Origin: Akkermansia muciniphila
GTDB lineage: Bacteria > Verrucomicrobiota > Verrucomicrobiia > Verrucomicrobiales > Akkermansiaceae
Direction of reading: 5' to 3'
DNA length: 64,000 bases
Assembly (NCBI RefSeq): GCF_040616545.1
Contig: NZ_CP156688.1
Coordinates: 1,240,001 to 1,304,000, forward strand
Shown here: positions 40,020 through 48,152 of the stretch, in pieces
Layout: every line of letters starts with the position of its first letter
Position numbering within the stretch: position 1 is the stretch's first letter
Translations under genes and position numbers: made by a program
Notes under the pieces: model-generated
The model's database searches: none
Seen by the model: the letters and a program-made list of their open reading frames with translations, nothing else
Told to the model about the DNA's origin: nothing

Positions 40020-40559
40020 ATGTCCCGAGTTGGTAAAAAATCCATCACATTGCCGGACAAGGTAACGGTAAAGGTTAACGGCTCTTCCGTTCAGGTGGAA
40101 GGCCCCAAAGGCAAGCTTTCCTGGACTCTCCCGGAAGGCATCACTGCCACCGTTGAAGGCAATCAGCTGTCCGTTGACCGCGCTGGCGAAAGCCGCCAGC
40201 TTCGCGCCCTGCACGGCACGAACCGTTCCCTGTTGAACAACATGGTCATCGGCGTTTCCGAAGGCTTCGTCAAAAACCTTGAAATCATCGGCGTCGGTTT
40301 CCGCGCCGCCGTCAAGGGCAACATCCTGGACCTGAACCTGGGCAAGTCCCATCCGATCAACCAGGTAATTCCCGAAGGCCTCAAGGTGACCGTGACGGAA
40401 AACACGAAAGTGACGGTTGAAGGCGTTGACAAGCAGGTCGTAGGCCAGTTTGCCGCTGAAGTCCGTGCGTACTATCCCCCGGAACCCTACAAGGGCAAGG
40501 GCGTGCGCTTTGCCGGTGAAGTTATCCGCCGCAAGGAAGGCAAGAGCGTCGGTAAGTAA
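40020..40559 (+). CDS. rplF: 50S ribosomal protein L6
   Basis: This 179-residue protein is L6: MSRVGKKSITLPDKVTVKVNG at the start, RALHGTNRSLLNNMV in the middle and PEPYKGKGVRFAGEVIRRKEGKSVGK at the end. It binds 23S rRNA near the factor-binding site. It has the two typical L6 folds at about residues 1-80 and 90-175. The gene lies in order within the operon, between rpsH and rplR, and shows no Shine-Dalgarno sequence. Confidence 0.97.
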   Translation: MSRVGKKSITLPDKVTVKVNGSSVQVEGPKGKLSWTLPEGITATVEGNQLSVDRAGESRQLRALHGTNRSLLNNMVIGVSEGFVKNLEIIGVGFRAAVKGNILDLNLGKSHPINQVIPEGLKVTVTENTKVTVEGVDKQVVGQFAAEVRAYYPPEPYKGKGVRFAGEVIRRKEGKSVGK

Positions 40560-40594
40560 TTCAGGTAATAACTATTACAACATATTTATACACG

Positions 40595-40957
40595 ATGAGT
40601 ACTATCAATCGCAAAGCCACCCGCGCCAAGGTCCGCCGCCGCATCCGCAGAAAGCTCTCCGGAACGGCTTCCCGTCCCCGCCTGGCTGTTTATTTCTCCA
40701 ACCGTCACGTCTATGCCCAGATCATCGACGACACGGTGGGCAAGACCATCTGCTCCGCTTCCACGGCCGATGCCTCCATCGCCGATCCTTCCAAGCTCGC
40801 CAACTGCGCTACCGCTACCAAGGTGGGCAACCTGATTGGTGAACGTGCGAAGGCCGCCAACGTCACTGAAGTCGTCTTCGACCGCGGTGGTTTCAAGTTC
40901 TGCGGCAAGGTAAAGGCCCTGGCCGATGCCGCCCGTGAAACTGGTTTGAAATTCTAA
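40595..40957 (+). CDS. rplR: 50S ribosomal protein L18
   Basis: This 120-residue protein is L18, a 5S rRNA-binding protein of the central protuberance. Conserved parts are KVRRRIRRKLSGTASRPRLAVYFSNRHVYAQIIDD and AKAANVTEVVFDRGGFKFCGKVKALADAARE. It is of normal length. The start has no Shine-Dalgarno sequence, only an AT-rich run. rpsE follows 17 bp later. Confidence 0.97.
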   Translation: MSTINRKATRAKVRRRIRRKLSGTASRPRLAVYFSNRHVYAQIIDDTVGKTICSASTADASIADPSKLANCATATKVGNLIGERAKAANVTEVVFDRGGFKFCGKVKALADAARETGLKF

Positions 40958-40974
40958 TTGAAAGATTCCCCTAA

Positions 40975-41646
40975 ATGAATAACGAAACGGAAAACACTGC
41001 TCCTGCTACGGAAGCCGCCGCTCCCGCTCAAGCGCAGCAACCCGCACCGGGCGGCCGCGACTTCCGCGGTCCCCGCGGACCCCGCCGTGACGGCCAGAAT
41101 GGCCGCGGACCCCGTGGTCCCCGCCGTGACGGCCGCCGTGGCCCCCAGGCTGAAGCTCCCGTGGAAGAAGGCCCCCAGCTGGCTGAAAAGGTTGTGTTCA
41201 TCAACCGTTGCGCCAAGGTCGTCAAAGGCGGCCGCCGCTTCTCCTTCTCCGCCCTCGTCGTGAGCGGCGACATGGAAGGCCGCGTAGGCTTCGGCTTCGG
41301 CAAGGCCAATGAAGTGGCAGACGCCATCCGCAAGGCTACGGAATCCGCCAAGCGCCAGCTTCGTCCGGTTTCCATCGCCAACGGCACCATTCCGCATGAA
41401 GTCTACTCCGAATTCGGCGGCGGCAAGGTTCTTCTGAAGCCCGCCTCCCCCGGTACTGGCCTCATTGCCGGCAACACCATCCGTGCCGTGCTGGAAGCAG
41501 CCGGCGTGCGTGACATCGTTGCCAAATCCCTCGGTTCCTCCAACCATGCCAACGTGGTGAAGGCTACCCTGCAGGCGCTCGCTTCCCTGCGTACGAGCGA
41601 CCAGGTTCTTGCCGACCGCGGCAAGAAGAAGGAAAAGGCCATCTAA
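40975..41646 (+). CDS. rpsE: 30S ribosomal protein S5 with RG-rich N-terminal extension
   Basis: This 223-residue protein is S5; the family core begins near residue 64 ([19 protein letters not shown]), where E. coli S5 starts almost at residue 1. The core has [26 protein letters not shown] and is normal. The first 60 residues are an extra low-complexity segment: a Gln/Ala/Pro-rich part, then two copies of [10 protein letters not shown] (about 31-40 and 44-53). Such RG-rich segments usually bind RNA. S5 lies at the mRNA entry of the 30S subunit and affects accuracy. No rpmD follows; rplO is next. Confidence 0.95.
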   Translation: MNNETENTAPATEAAAPAQAQQPAPGGRDFRGPRGPRRDGQNGRGPRGPRRDGRRGPQAEAPVEEGPQLAEKVVFINRCAKVVKGGRRFSFSALVVSGDMEGRVGFGFGKANEVADAIRKATESAKRQLRPVSIANGTIPHEVYSEFGGGKVLLKPASPGTGLIAGNTIRAVLEAAGVRDIVAKSLGSSNHANVVKATLQALASLRTSDQVLADRGKKKEKAI

Positions 41647-41706
41647 TCCAAAGGAGGCGGCTGCCCGGTGCCGCCGCCTCCACGAAATCCAACCATTGTA
41701 AATAAC

Positions 41707-42165
41707 ATGTTACAGCTTCATACGATTAAGCCCAATCCCGGAGCCAAGCACCGCAAGAAGCGCCTCGGCAACGGGGAAAGCTCTGGTCTCGGCAAGACCT
41801 GCGGCAAAGGCAACAAGGGCCAGAAGGCCCGTTCCGGCGGCTCCATCCGTCCGGGGTTTGAAGGCGGCCAGATGCCCCTTCACCGCCGTCTGCCCAAGAA
41901 GGGGTTCAACAACACCCGCTTCCAGGACAAAATCCTCATCATCAACCTCTCCCAGCTCGAACGCGTGTTTGAAGCCGGCGCTACGGTTGATGAAAACACC
42001 CTGCGTGCAGCCAAGCTCGTTCAAGGTCCCTGTGACGCCGTGAAGCTTCTCGGCAACGGCACCCTGACCAAGAGCCTGAACGTAGTCGTGGACTTCGTGA
42101 GCGCTAGCGCCCGCGAAAAGGTGACTCAGGCCGGTGGCACCGTCACCGTGCTCAGCGAAGCCTAA
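41707..42165 (+). CDS. rplO: 50S ribosomal protein L15
   Basis: This 152-residue protein (from the ATG at 41707; an upstream GTG-like reading adds a non-homologous MPPPPRNP stretch) is L15: LHTIKPNPGAKHRKKRLGNGESSGLGKTCGKGNKGQKARSGG is the classic Gly/Lys-rich start, and FEGGQMPLHRRLPKKGF follows. L15 joins late stages of 50S assembly. The gene ends the ribosomal-protein part of the operon, and rpmD, commonly just before it, is missing. A hairpin follows before secY. Confidence 0.95.
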   Translation: MLQLHTIKPNPGAKHRKKRLGNGESSGLGKTCGKGNKGQKARSGGSIRPGFEGGQMPLHRRLPKKGFNNTRFQDKILIINLSQLERVFEAGATVDENTLRAAKLVQGPCDAVKLLGNGTLTKSLNVVVDFVSASAREKVTQAGGTVTVLSEA

Positions 42166-42174
42166 TCACATTTG

Positions 42175-42207
42175 GCGAACCGGGTCATGCAGCTTGACCC
42201 GGTTCGC
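42175..42207 (+). terminator. 13-bp stem-loop between rplO and secY
   Basis: gcgaaccgggtca (42175-42187) and its reverse complement (42195-42207) form a perfect 13-bp stem around tgcagct. The tail atcattgtgttta is T-containing but has no T-run. It could end most ribosomal-protein transcripts while leaving secY to its own promoter. Confidence 0.55.
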
Positions 42208-42289
42208 ATCATTGTGTTTACTGTTGCGGTTCCCATGGATGCCCCGGGTACAAGCCGCCGACAGGCAAGCCAAGCTGCGCGCCAACTTT

Positions 42290-42295
42290 TATAAT
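42290..42295 (+). promoter_or_regulatory. TATAAT element 8 bp before the secY start
   Basis: A perfect -10 consensus TATAAT lies 8 bp before the secY ATG at 42304. If it works, transcription begins within a few bases of the start codon. I see no good -35 box 17 bp upstream. Confidence 0.35.
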
Positions 42296-42303
42296 ACAGG
42301 ACT

Positions 42304-43806
42304 ATGATATCCGCATTTGCAAACTCCATGAAAGTACCGGAGCTCAGGCACCGGATTTTGTTCACACTGGCGATGATCGTCGTCGTCCGCCTGGGGGTAC
42401 AGATACCCCTGCCGGGCATTGACGTCATGGAGCTGCAGAAAGTGATTGAAGCCTCCGCGAACGCCAGCGGCCCCGGAGCGGGCCTGGCTACCGTGCTCAC
42501 CATCTTTTCCGGCGGCGGTCTCCAGCAGTGCGGCATCTTTGCCCTGGGCATCATGCCCTACATTTCCGCTTCCATCATGACCCAGCTTCTTTCCGCAGTG
42601 GTCCCGCAGTGGGCCAAGATGGTGCGGGAGGAAGGCGGCCGCCAGAAGATGACCAAATGGACGCGCGCCATTGCCATCGTCATCGCCATCGTGCAGGGCT
42701 GGTTTCTGGTCGGCACGCTGGAACACCCGGACCGTCTGAAAGCCGTGGGCCTCAACATCCCTCCGGACTGCCAGCTCGTCATTGACCCCGGCATGCAGTT
42801 TGCCCTGATGACGGTGCTCATCATGGTGGCGGGCACCATGTTCCTGATGTGGATCGGTGACCAGATTACGGAGCGCGGCGTCGGCAACGGCGTCTCCCTC
42901 ATCATTTCCGTCAACATTATCCATGCCCTTCCGGGCGCGGTGACCCTGGCCTGGAAAACGCTGGTGTACAAGGACGGCGCAGTCGTTCCGATGGGCGCCA
43001 TGCTGCTGGTGGCCCTGATCGCCTTCCTGATTATCGTGGTGGCGCTCGTCGTCACGGTAACGCAGGCCCAGCGGCGCATCCCCGTGCAGTACGCCAAACG
43101 GGTCATGGGCAACAAAATGTTCAACGGCGCCACGCAATACCTGCCGCTCAAGCTCAACTACTCCGGCGTGATGCCCGTCATCTTCGCCACGGCCATCCTG
43201 TCCCTGCCGCAGGTGCTCTTCTCCCAGATCGCCCACTACAACACCACGCTGCAATGGATCGCCACCAAGATGAATGACTGGATGAACCCCGCTTCCTCCG
43301 GCTACTACATCATCTCCGGCCTCATGATCTTCTTCTTCTCCTACTTCTGGGTGGCTACCATGTTCCAGCCCTCCCAGATCGCGGAAGACCTGAAGCGCAA
43401 CGGCGGCTACATCCCCGGCATCCGCCCCGGCCCCCCCACGGCCCTGTTCCTGGACCAGACCATGCAGAGGCTGACCTTTGCCGGGTCCGCGTTCCTGACC
43501 CTCATTTACTTCCTGCCCTCCCTGCTGAACATCGGCGGCAGCATCCCCTACCTGGTCACCCAGTTCTTCGGGGGCACCAGCCTTCTGATTCTGGTCGGCG
43601 TGCTGCTTGACATGATGCGCCAGGTGGAAACCACTCTTCTCTCCCGCAACTACGACGGCTTCCTGAAAAAAGGCAAGCTCAAGGGCAAGTATAACCACAT
43701 CCAGGGCACCGGCGCCGCTGCAGGCAGCCGCACGGTCACGGTCATGTGGATCGTCATCGCCCTGCTTGTGCTGGCCGGAGCTGTCGCTTACAATGCCATG
43801 CAGTAA
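42304..43806 (+). CDS. secY: Preprotein translocase subunit SecY
   Basis: This 500-residue protein is the channel subunit of the Sec translocon in the inner membrane. It has about ten transmembrane segments, a plug region (GGGLQQCGIFALGIMPYISASIMTQLL) and the segment RVGFGQ-like QAQRRIPVQYAKR. It is about 60 residues longer than E. coli SecY, through longer loops and a C-terminal tail with an extra hydrophobic segment near 477-497. It follows rplO after a 138-bp gap with a hairpin, unlike the tight spacing elsewhere in the operon. Confidence 0.97.
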   Translation: MISAFANSMKVPELRHRILFTLAMIVVVRLGVQIPLPGIDVMELQKVIEASANASGPGAGLATVLTIFSGGGLQQCGIFALGIMPYISASIMTQLLSAVVPQWAKMVREEGGRQKMTKWTRAIAIVIAIVQGWFLVGTLEHPDRLKAVGLNIPPDCQLVIDPGMQFALMTVLIMVAGTMFLMWIGDQITERGVGNGVSLIISVNIIHALPGAVTLAWKTLVYKDGAVVPMGAMLLVALIAFLIIVVALVVTVTQAQRRIPVQYAKRVMGNKMFNGATQYLPLKLNYSGVMPVIFATAILSLPQVLFSQIAHYNTTLQWIATKMNDWMNPASSGYYIISGLMIFFFSYFWVATMFQPSQIAEDLKRNGGYIPGIRPGPPTALFLDQTMQRLTFAGSAFLTLIYFLPSLLNIGGSIPYLVTQFFGGTSLLILVGVLLDMMRQVETTLLSRNYDGFLKKGKLKGKYNHIQGTGAAAGSRTVTVMWIVIALLVLAGAVAYNAMQ

Positions 43807-43838
43807 GGAACTCCATCCCCTCTTCTGAAAGTAAAGAC

Positions 43839-44489
43839 ATGAAGGAACTCAAGCATTTCATCCTGGTTGGGCCTCCCGCATCCGGCAAAGGAACCCAGGG
43901 GCGCTTTCTGGCTGATACTTTCAACCTGAACTCCCTGAGCACCGGTTCCCTGCTGCGGCGGGAAGTGGAGTCCTGCACGGAGCTGGGCCGCAAGGCCCTG
44001 GGCTATATGGACAAGGCCATGCTGGTTCCGGACGAAATCGTCAACGACATGGTGCGCGGCTGGCTCTCGGAAATGGACAATGACGCGTGGCTGCTGGACG
44101 GTTACCCCCGCACGGTGGCGCAGGCGGAAGCCCTGGACCACTTCCTGACCCAGCGCGGAACGTCCGTGGACGTGGTCGTCTGGATGGACGTATCCAGGGA
44201 ACTCATTGAAGAACGCATCATGCACCGCCGGGAATGCTCCACGTGCGGGTATGTGGTGCAGACGTCGGAGGAGGAATGCTCCAAATGCGGCGGCAAAATG
44301 GTCTCCCGCAAGGATGACAACCTGGAAGCCTTCGCGCGCCGCTGGAAAGACTTTGAAGCCATGACGCTGCCCGTAGCCAAGTACTACGAAGCCCGCGGCC
44401 TGGTGGTCAAAATGACCGTGACCGAGGAACGGGAACCCGCGGAAGTTTCCCGGGAACTGGCCCGCAAGCTGGAAGAATACCGGCAATAG
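43839..44489 (+). CDS. adk: Adenylate kinase
   Basis: This 216-residue enzyme interconverts AMP+ATP with two ADP in the cytosol. The P-loop GPPASGKGTQ lies near the N-terminus (about residues 10-19) and DGYPRTVAQAEAL follows. The LID domain holds four cysteines (CSTCGY and CSKCGG), which should bind zinc, as in Gram-positive adenylate kinases. The ATG at 43839 starts the domain; an in-frame upstream reading is not homologous. It is placed between secY and map, as in many spc operons. Confidence 0.96.
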   Translation: MKELKHFILVGPPASGKGTQGRFLADTFNLNSLSTGSLLRREVESCTELGRKALGYMDKAMLVPDEIVNDMVRGWLSEMDNDAWLLDGYPRTVAQAEALDHFLTQRGTSVDVVVWMDVSRELIEERIMHRRECSTCGYVVQTSEEECSKCGGKMVSRKDDNLEAFARRWKDFEAMTLPVAKYYEARGLVVKMTVTEEREPAEVSRELARKLEEYRQ

Positions 44490-44502
44490 AAAAAAGAATC
44501 CC

Positions 44503-45300
44503 ATGGCAGAACGAATCCACATCAAGTCTCCCGGTGAAGTTGCCAAGATGCAGAAGGCCGGTGCTGTAACGGCGGAAATCTTGATGGAAATCGGAGCCGA
44601 GGTTCAGGCGGGCCGCACCACGCGGGAAATAGACGACATCGCGCGTGAAATTTTCAAAAAGCACAAGGTAGGCAACTCCTTCTACCAGTACCGCGGGTTT
44701 CCCGGCCAGCTCTGCATTTCCATCAATGAGGAAGTGGTGCACGGCAGCGGCGGCCCCCGCCGCATCCAGAACGGGGACATCGTGAGCCTGGACGTGGGCG
44801 CCATTGTGGACGGCTGGCATGGGGACAACGCCATGACCGTGCCGGTGGGCATGGTAGACCCGGAAAAGCTGCGGCTACTGGCCGTGACGGAGGAGTCCCT
44901 GTTCCGCGCCATTGAACTGGTGAGGCCCGGGGCCCTGCTGGCGGATGTTTGCGCGGCAGTGGAAGGCTTTGTGCGCCCCCGCGGGTATACCGTGGTCAGG
45001 GACTTCGTAGGGCACGGCATAGGCCGCCATCTGCATGAAGAACCCCAGATTCCCAACTACCGCCCCCATTACAAGCTTCCGCGCCTGAAAAAAGGCATGG
45101 CGCTGGCTATTGAACCCATGGTGAATGCCGGCAGGCCGTCCGTTAAAATCCTGGATGACGGCTGGACGGTCATCACGGCGGACGGCAAGCCCTCCGCCCA
45201 CTTTGAACACACGGTCATCGTAACGGACGGGGAACCGCTGATTACGACGGCGCGTCCGCGCATCGCTCTGCCGGAGCAGCTCGGAATTGCTCCTTTATAA
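44503..45300 (+). CDS. map: Type I methionine aminopeptidase
   Basis: This 265-residue enzyme removes the N-terminal Met from nascent proteins. Residues visible include HGSGGPRRIQNGDIVSLDVGAIVDGWHGDNAMT (Asp ligands), FVGHGIGRHLHEEP (His ligand) and EPMVNAG (Glu ligand). The N-terminus has no zinc finger, as in the short class. It lies 13 bp after adk and ends the operon here: infA, rpmJ, rpsM, rpsK and rpsD do not follow as in E. coli. The next gene is an acyltransferase. Confidence 0.96.
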   Translation: MAERIHIKSPGEVAKMQKAGAVTAEILMEIGAEVQAGRTTREIDDIAREIFKKHKVGNSFYQYRGFPGQLCISINEEVVHGSGGPRRIQNGDIVSLDVGAIVDGWHGDNAMTVPVGMVDPEKLRLLAVTEESLFRAIELVRPGALLADVCAAVEGFVRPRGYTVVRDFVGHGIGRHLHEEPQIPNYRPHYKLPRLKKGMALAIEPMVNAGRPSVKILDDGWTVITADGKPSAHFEHTVIVTDGEPLITTARPRIALPEQLGIAPL

Positions 45301-45323
45301 CCAACTCCACCCCCCCCAAGGGA

Positions 45324-46397
45324 ATGACGCCGCCGGACGCCCATGTTCCCGATCCCGTGATCCTGGAGAAAACGGCCACTCACCGGATGGTATGGGTGGA
45401 TGTGGCTCGCGTGGTGGCGTGCATGCTGATTATTGCCAATCACATGGCTTTCTATTCGGCGGAGCTGTACCGGTGGATATGGGCGGAATTCCTGGCCGCG
45501 CGCACCCCCTTCTTCCTGCTGGTAGCGGGTTACTTTGTAGGGCGGGGCGCATTCGGGCCGCTGGATGGCGGCAGCCTCTTCCTGTGGAAGCGCAGCTGGT
45601 TCCTGTTCCGTCCGTACCTGGTATGGGGGCTGGCGGCGGCCGTCCTGATCGGCTGGTCCCCCCTGCATGAATACTACGCGTCCTACCAGCCCATGTATGC
45701 GTGGCTGAAGGGAGAGCCGGGCAGCGGCTTCTGGCCCGCCCTGGCGGCGTTCGGCCGCGCTCTGGGCATTGCCGGGCATCCGGTGGACGCCCCCATGTGG
45801 TTCCTGCGGGACATCATCATTTATACCGCCGTGGCTCCCCTCCTGCACCGGTTGGGGAACTACCTGCTCTGGGTGGGTATCATCATGCTCTCCCTGAACT
45901 ACTTTGCCCTGGATTTGGCGGACCATGACTTCCCCATTGCCAACAGCCTGGGCTTTTTCCTGCTGGGGATGTACGTATCCCGTTATCCTCTTCCGTTCCT
46001 GACGGAATCCGTACGCCGGTATGCGGTGCCGTTCCTGCTGGCCACGCTCGCGCTCACCTGGTGGCTGGTGGGCCACCGGGAGCAGCATAACTCCATGCTC
46101 ATTGCGCTGGGGATGCTGGGGCTGATGTCCCTGGCCATCCTGTTCACGGAATGGTTTCCGCGCGCGGCCAAATGGGTGGCGGGGCTGGCTCCGGCGTGCT
46201 TCTTCATCTTCGGCACGCATTACATTGTCATTATCCTGCTGCGTGAAAGCGGGTGGATTACTTGGAGGGGGGAGGCCTGGGACGTTCTCTGGCTCTGCCT
46301 GGTGCCTGTCATCTTTGCCGTGCTGGCGGGGCTCTTCTTCTGCATGAAAAGGTTTGCCCCGCGCCTGGTCCCCCTGCTGGGAGCTTACGGAAAATAG
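45324..46397 (+). CDS. Acyltransferase 3 family membrane protein
   Basis: This 357-residue protein has about ten hydrophobic segments and the family-start motif WVDVARVVACMLIIANHMAFY with the conserved His, then RTPFFLLVAGYFVGRG. Acyltransferase-3 proteins move acetyl or other acyl groups to envelope sugars such as peptidoglycan, exopolysaccharide or lipid A in the inner membrane; which one is not known here. The leader has an unusual C8 run before the start. The protein is encoded just after map and may be read through from it or have its own promoter. It is upstream of the ppx-like gene by 159 bp. Confidence 0.85.
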   Translation: MTPPDAHVPDPVILEKTATHRMVWVDVARVVACMLIIANHMAFYSAELYRWIWAEFLAARTPFFLLVAGYFVGRGAFGPLDGGSLFLWKRSWFLFRPYLVWGLAAAVLIGWSPLHEYYASYQPMYAWLKGEPGSGFWPALAAFGRALGIAGHPVDAPMWFLRDIIIYTAVAPLLHRLGNYLLWVGIIMLSLNYFALDLADHDFPIANSLGFFLLGMYVSRYPLPFLTESVRRYAVPFLLATLALTWWLVGHREQHNSMLIALGMLGLMSLAILFTEWFPRAAKWVAGLAPACFFIFGTHYIVIILLRESGWITWRGEAWDVLWLCLVPVIFAVLAGLFFCMKRFAPRLVPLLGAYGK

Positions 46398-46556
46398 CCG
46401 CTCTGCAAGTCCGTTCCGCCGGACCGGAAAAGGAGCCGCGCTTATCTCTTGCCGTCAAAAGGCAAATTCCTTATTCTGCCCCTTGCTGGAATGGGCGGGG
46501 ATGGCGTTTTTGTCACGCTCCCGTTCTTGCCCCACGGCTGGGAAACAACACATGGT

Positions 46557-48119
46557 ATGGCGATGATTCAAGGTGAACAGGCTCAGGATTCGGAATTAAC
46601 AACGCAGGCAGTGATCTACCTGGGGCCGAGCTCCATGAGCCTGCTGGTGGCTGAGGTGGTTCAGGACAGGATCCGCATGCTGGACTTCCTCCAGCAGCCC
46701 GTACCCATGGCGCGGGACATCTTCCGGTTCCACCGCATCTCGCGGCACACCATGGACCGCTGCGTGCAGATCATCGGGGACTATCTGGAAATCCTCAAGG
46801 AATACGGAACCGGCAGCAAGCTCTCCGTCCGCCTCATGATCTCCAACATCATTTCCGAGGCGGATAATGTGGACGTCTTCGTCAACCGCATGCACGTGGC
46901 CCACGGCTTGCGCGGGCGCCGCATTGACGACGGCAAGATGACGCGCCTCATTTACGTGAAGGTGCAGGAAACGCTGGCGCAGTACCCCGGCTTCAACAAG
47001 AAAAAAGTGCTCGTGGTTCACACGGGGCCGGGCAATACCCGCGTGCTCCTGTTCCAGAAGGGGCGCATTGTGCGCTATTCCTGCTACCGGCTGGGGACGC
47101 ACCGCACGGGTGAAGCCGTGGGGGAAATTGAATATGGGGATGATGTGACGGAACTCTCCCTGTTGCGGGAGCACATGCGCGGGCAGGTGGACCAGATCTG
47201 CCTGGATTACGGCGGCGTCAAGGGACTGGCGGGCCTGATCGTCATCGGCCAGGAAATGCAGCAGCTGCGCGGCCGCCTGGACCCCACGCCGGAAGGCAAG
47301 GTGGCGTGTTCCGCCCTGGTGGCGGAAGCGGAAAGGATGTCCCGCACCACCCTGGAACAGCGCATGAACGTTTACGGGGCGGACTTTGCCGGGGTGGATT
47401 CCCTGCTGCCCGCCGTGCTGATGACGGAAATGATTGCCCGCAGCCTGCACCTGAATGACGTGATCATTCCCGGGAGCGGCTATGACGAGGAATTCTCAAG
47501 CAGCCTGATCCAGGCGGAACAGCACCCGGGGGACCTGGAGGCGGAAGTGCTCCACTTTGCCGGCATCCTGGCGGACAGGTACAAGGCGGACAAGGGCCAC
47601 CGCGAACATGTGGCTCTTCTGTGCATGGAAATGTTTGACCAGCTCCAGGACCTGCACCGCCTTTCCGAGCATGACCGGCTGTTGCTGGAGGTGGCCTCCA
47701 TCCTGCATGAGGTGGGGTCATTCATCAGCCAGCAGGACCACCAGCTCCATTCCCAGTACATCATCCTGAACAGTGAAATCTTCGGCCTCTCCCGGGACGA
47801 CGTGGAAACCATCGCCCTGCTGGCCCGCTACCACCGGCATGAAGTGCCCGCCAATTCCGATCCCATGTACGGGGAGCTGGAGCTGACGGACCGCATGCGC
47901 GTGGCCAAGATGGCCGCCATCCTGCGCGTGGCGGACGCCCTGGAACGCGGCCATGCCCAGCGCGTGAACGGAGTCAGGGCGCATATCCGCGGACGGACGC
48001 TGGAGCTGGAGCTCCAGGGCGTGCGGGAAACCGCCGTGGAAGACCTGGCCCTGAGGCTGAAGGGTGACCTTTTTGCGGACATCTTCGGTTATGACGTCGT
48101 GCTGGTGTCCCAGCGGTAG
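46557..48119 (+). CDS. Ppx/GppA phosphatase-like protein with degenerate catalytic motifs and HD-like domain
   Basis: This 520-residue protein (from the ATG at 46557; in-frame ATG 46563 follows) has the overall Ppx/GppA plan: two actin-like subdomains, then an HD-like domain (about 330-490, with HREHVALL, SILHEVG and ARYHRHE). In exopolyphosphatases the phosphate-binding loops read DxGSNS and GGGSxE; here they read YLGPSSMS and HTGPGNTR, so the acidic catalytic residues are altered. HD is HE in SILHEVG. It may be a sensor or regulator of polyphosphate rather than an enzyme (inference). Its stop is 33 bp before ppk, with which it should be co-transcribed. Confidence 0.8.
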   Translation: MAMIQGEQAQDSELTTQAVIYLGPSSMSLLVAEVVQDRIRMLDFLQQPVPMARDIFRFHRISRHTMDRCVQIIGDYLEILKEYGTGSKLSVRLMISNIISEADNVDVFVNRMHVAHGLRGRRIDDGKMTRLIYVKVQETLAQYPGFNKKKVLVVHTGPGNTRVLLFQKGRIVRYSCYRLGTHRTGEAVGEIEYGDDVTELSLLREHMRGQVDQICLDYGGVKGLAGLIVIGQEMQQLRGRLDPTPEGKVACSALVAEAERMSRTTLEQRMNVYGADFAGVDSLLPAVLMTEMIARSLHLNDVIIPGSGYDEEFSSSLIQAEQHPGDLEAEVLHFAGILADRYKADKGHREHVALLCMEMFDQLQDLHRLSEHDRLLLEVASILHEVGSFISQQDHQLHSQYIILNSEIFGLSRDDVETIALLARYHRHEVPANSDPMYGELELTDRMRVAKMAAILRVADALERGHAQRVNGVRAHIRGRTLELELQGVRETAVEDLALRLKGDLFADIFGYDVVLVSQR

Positions 48120-48152
48120 CTGATTCTACAAACTCCCATTTCTTATTTCTCC

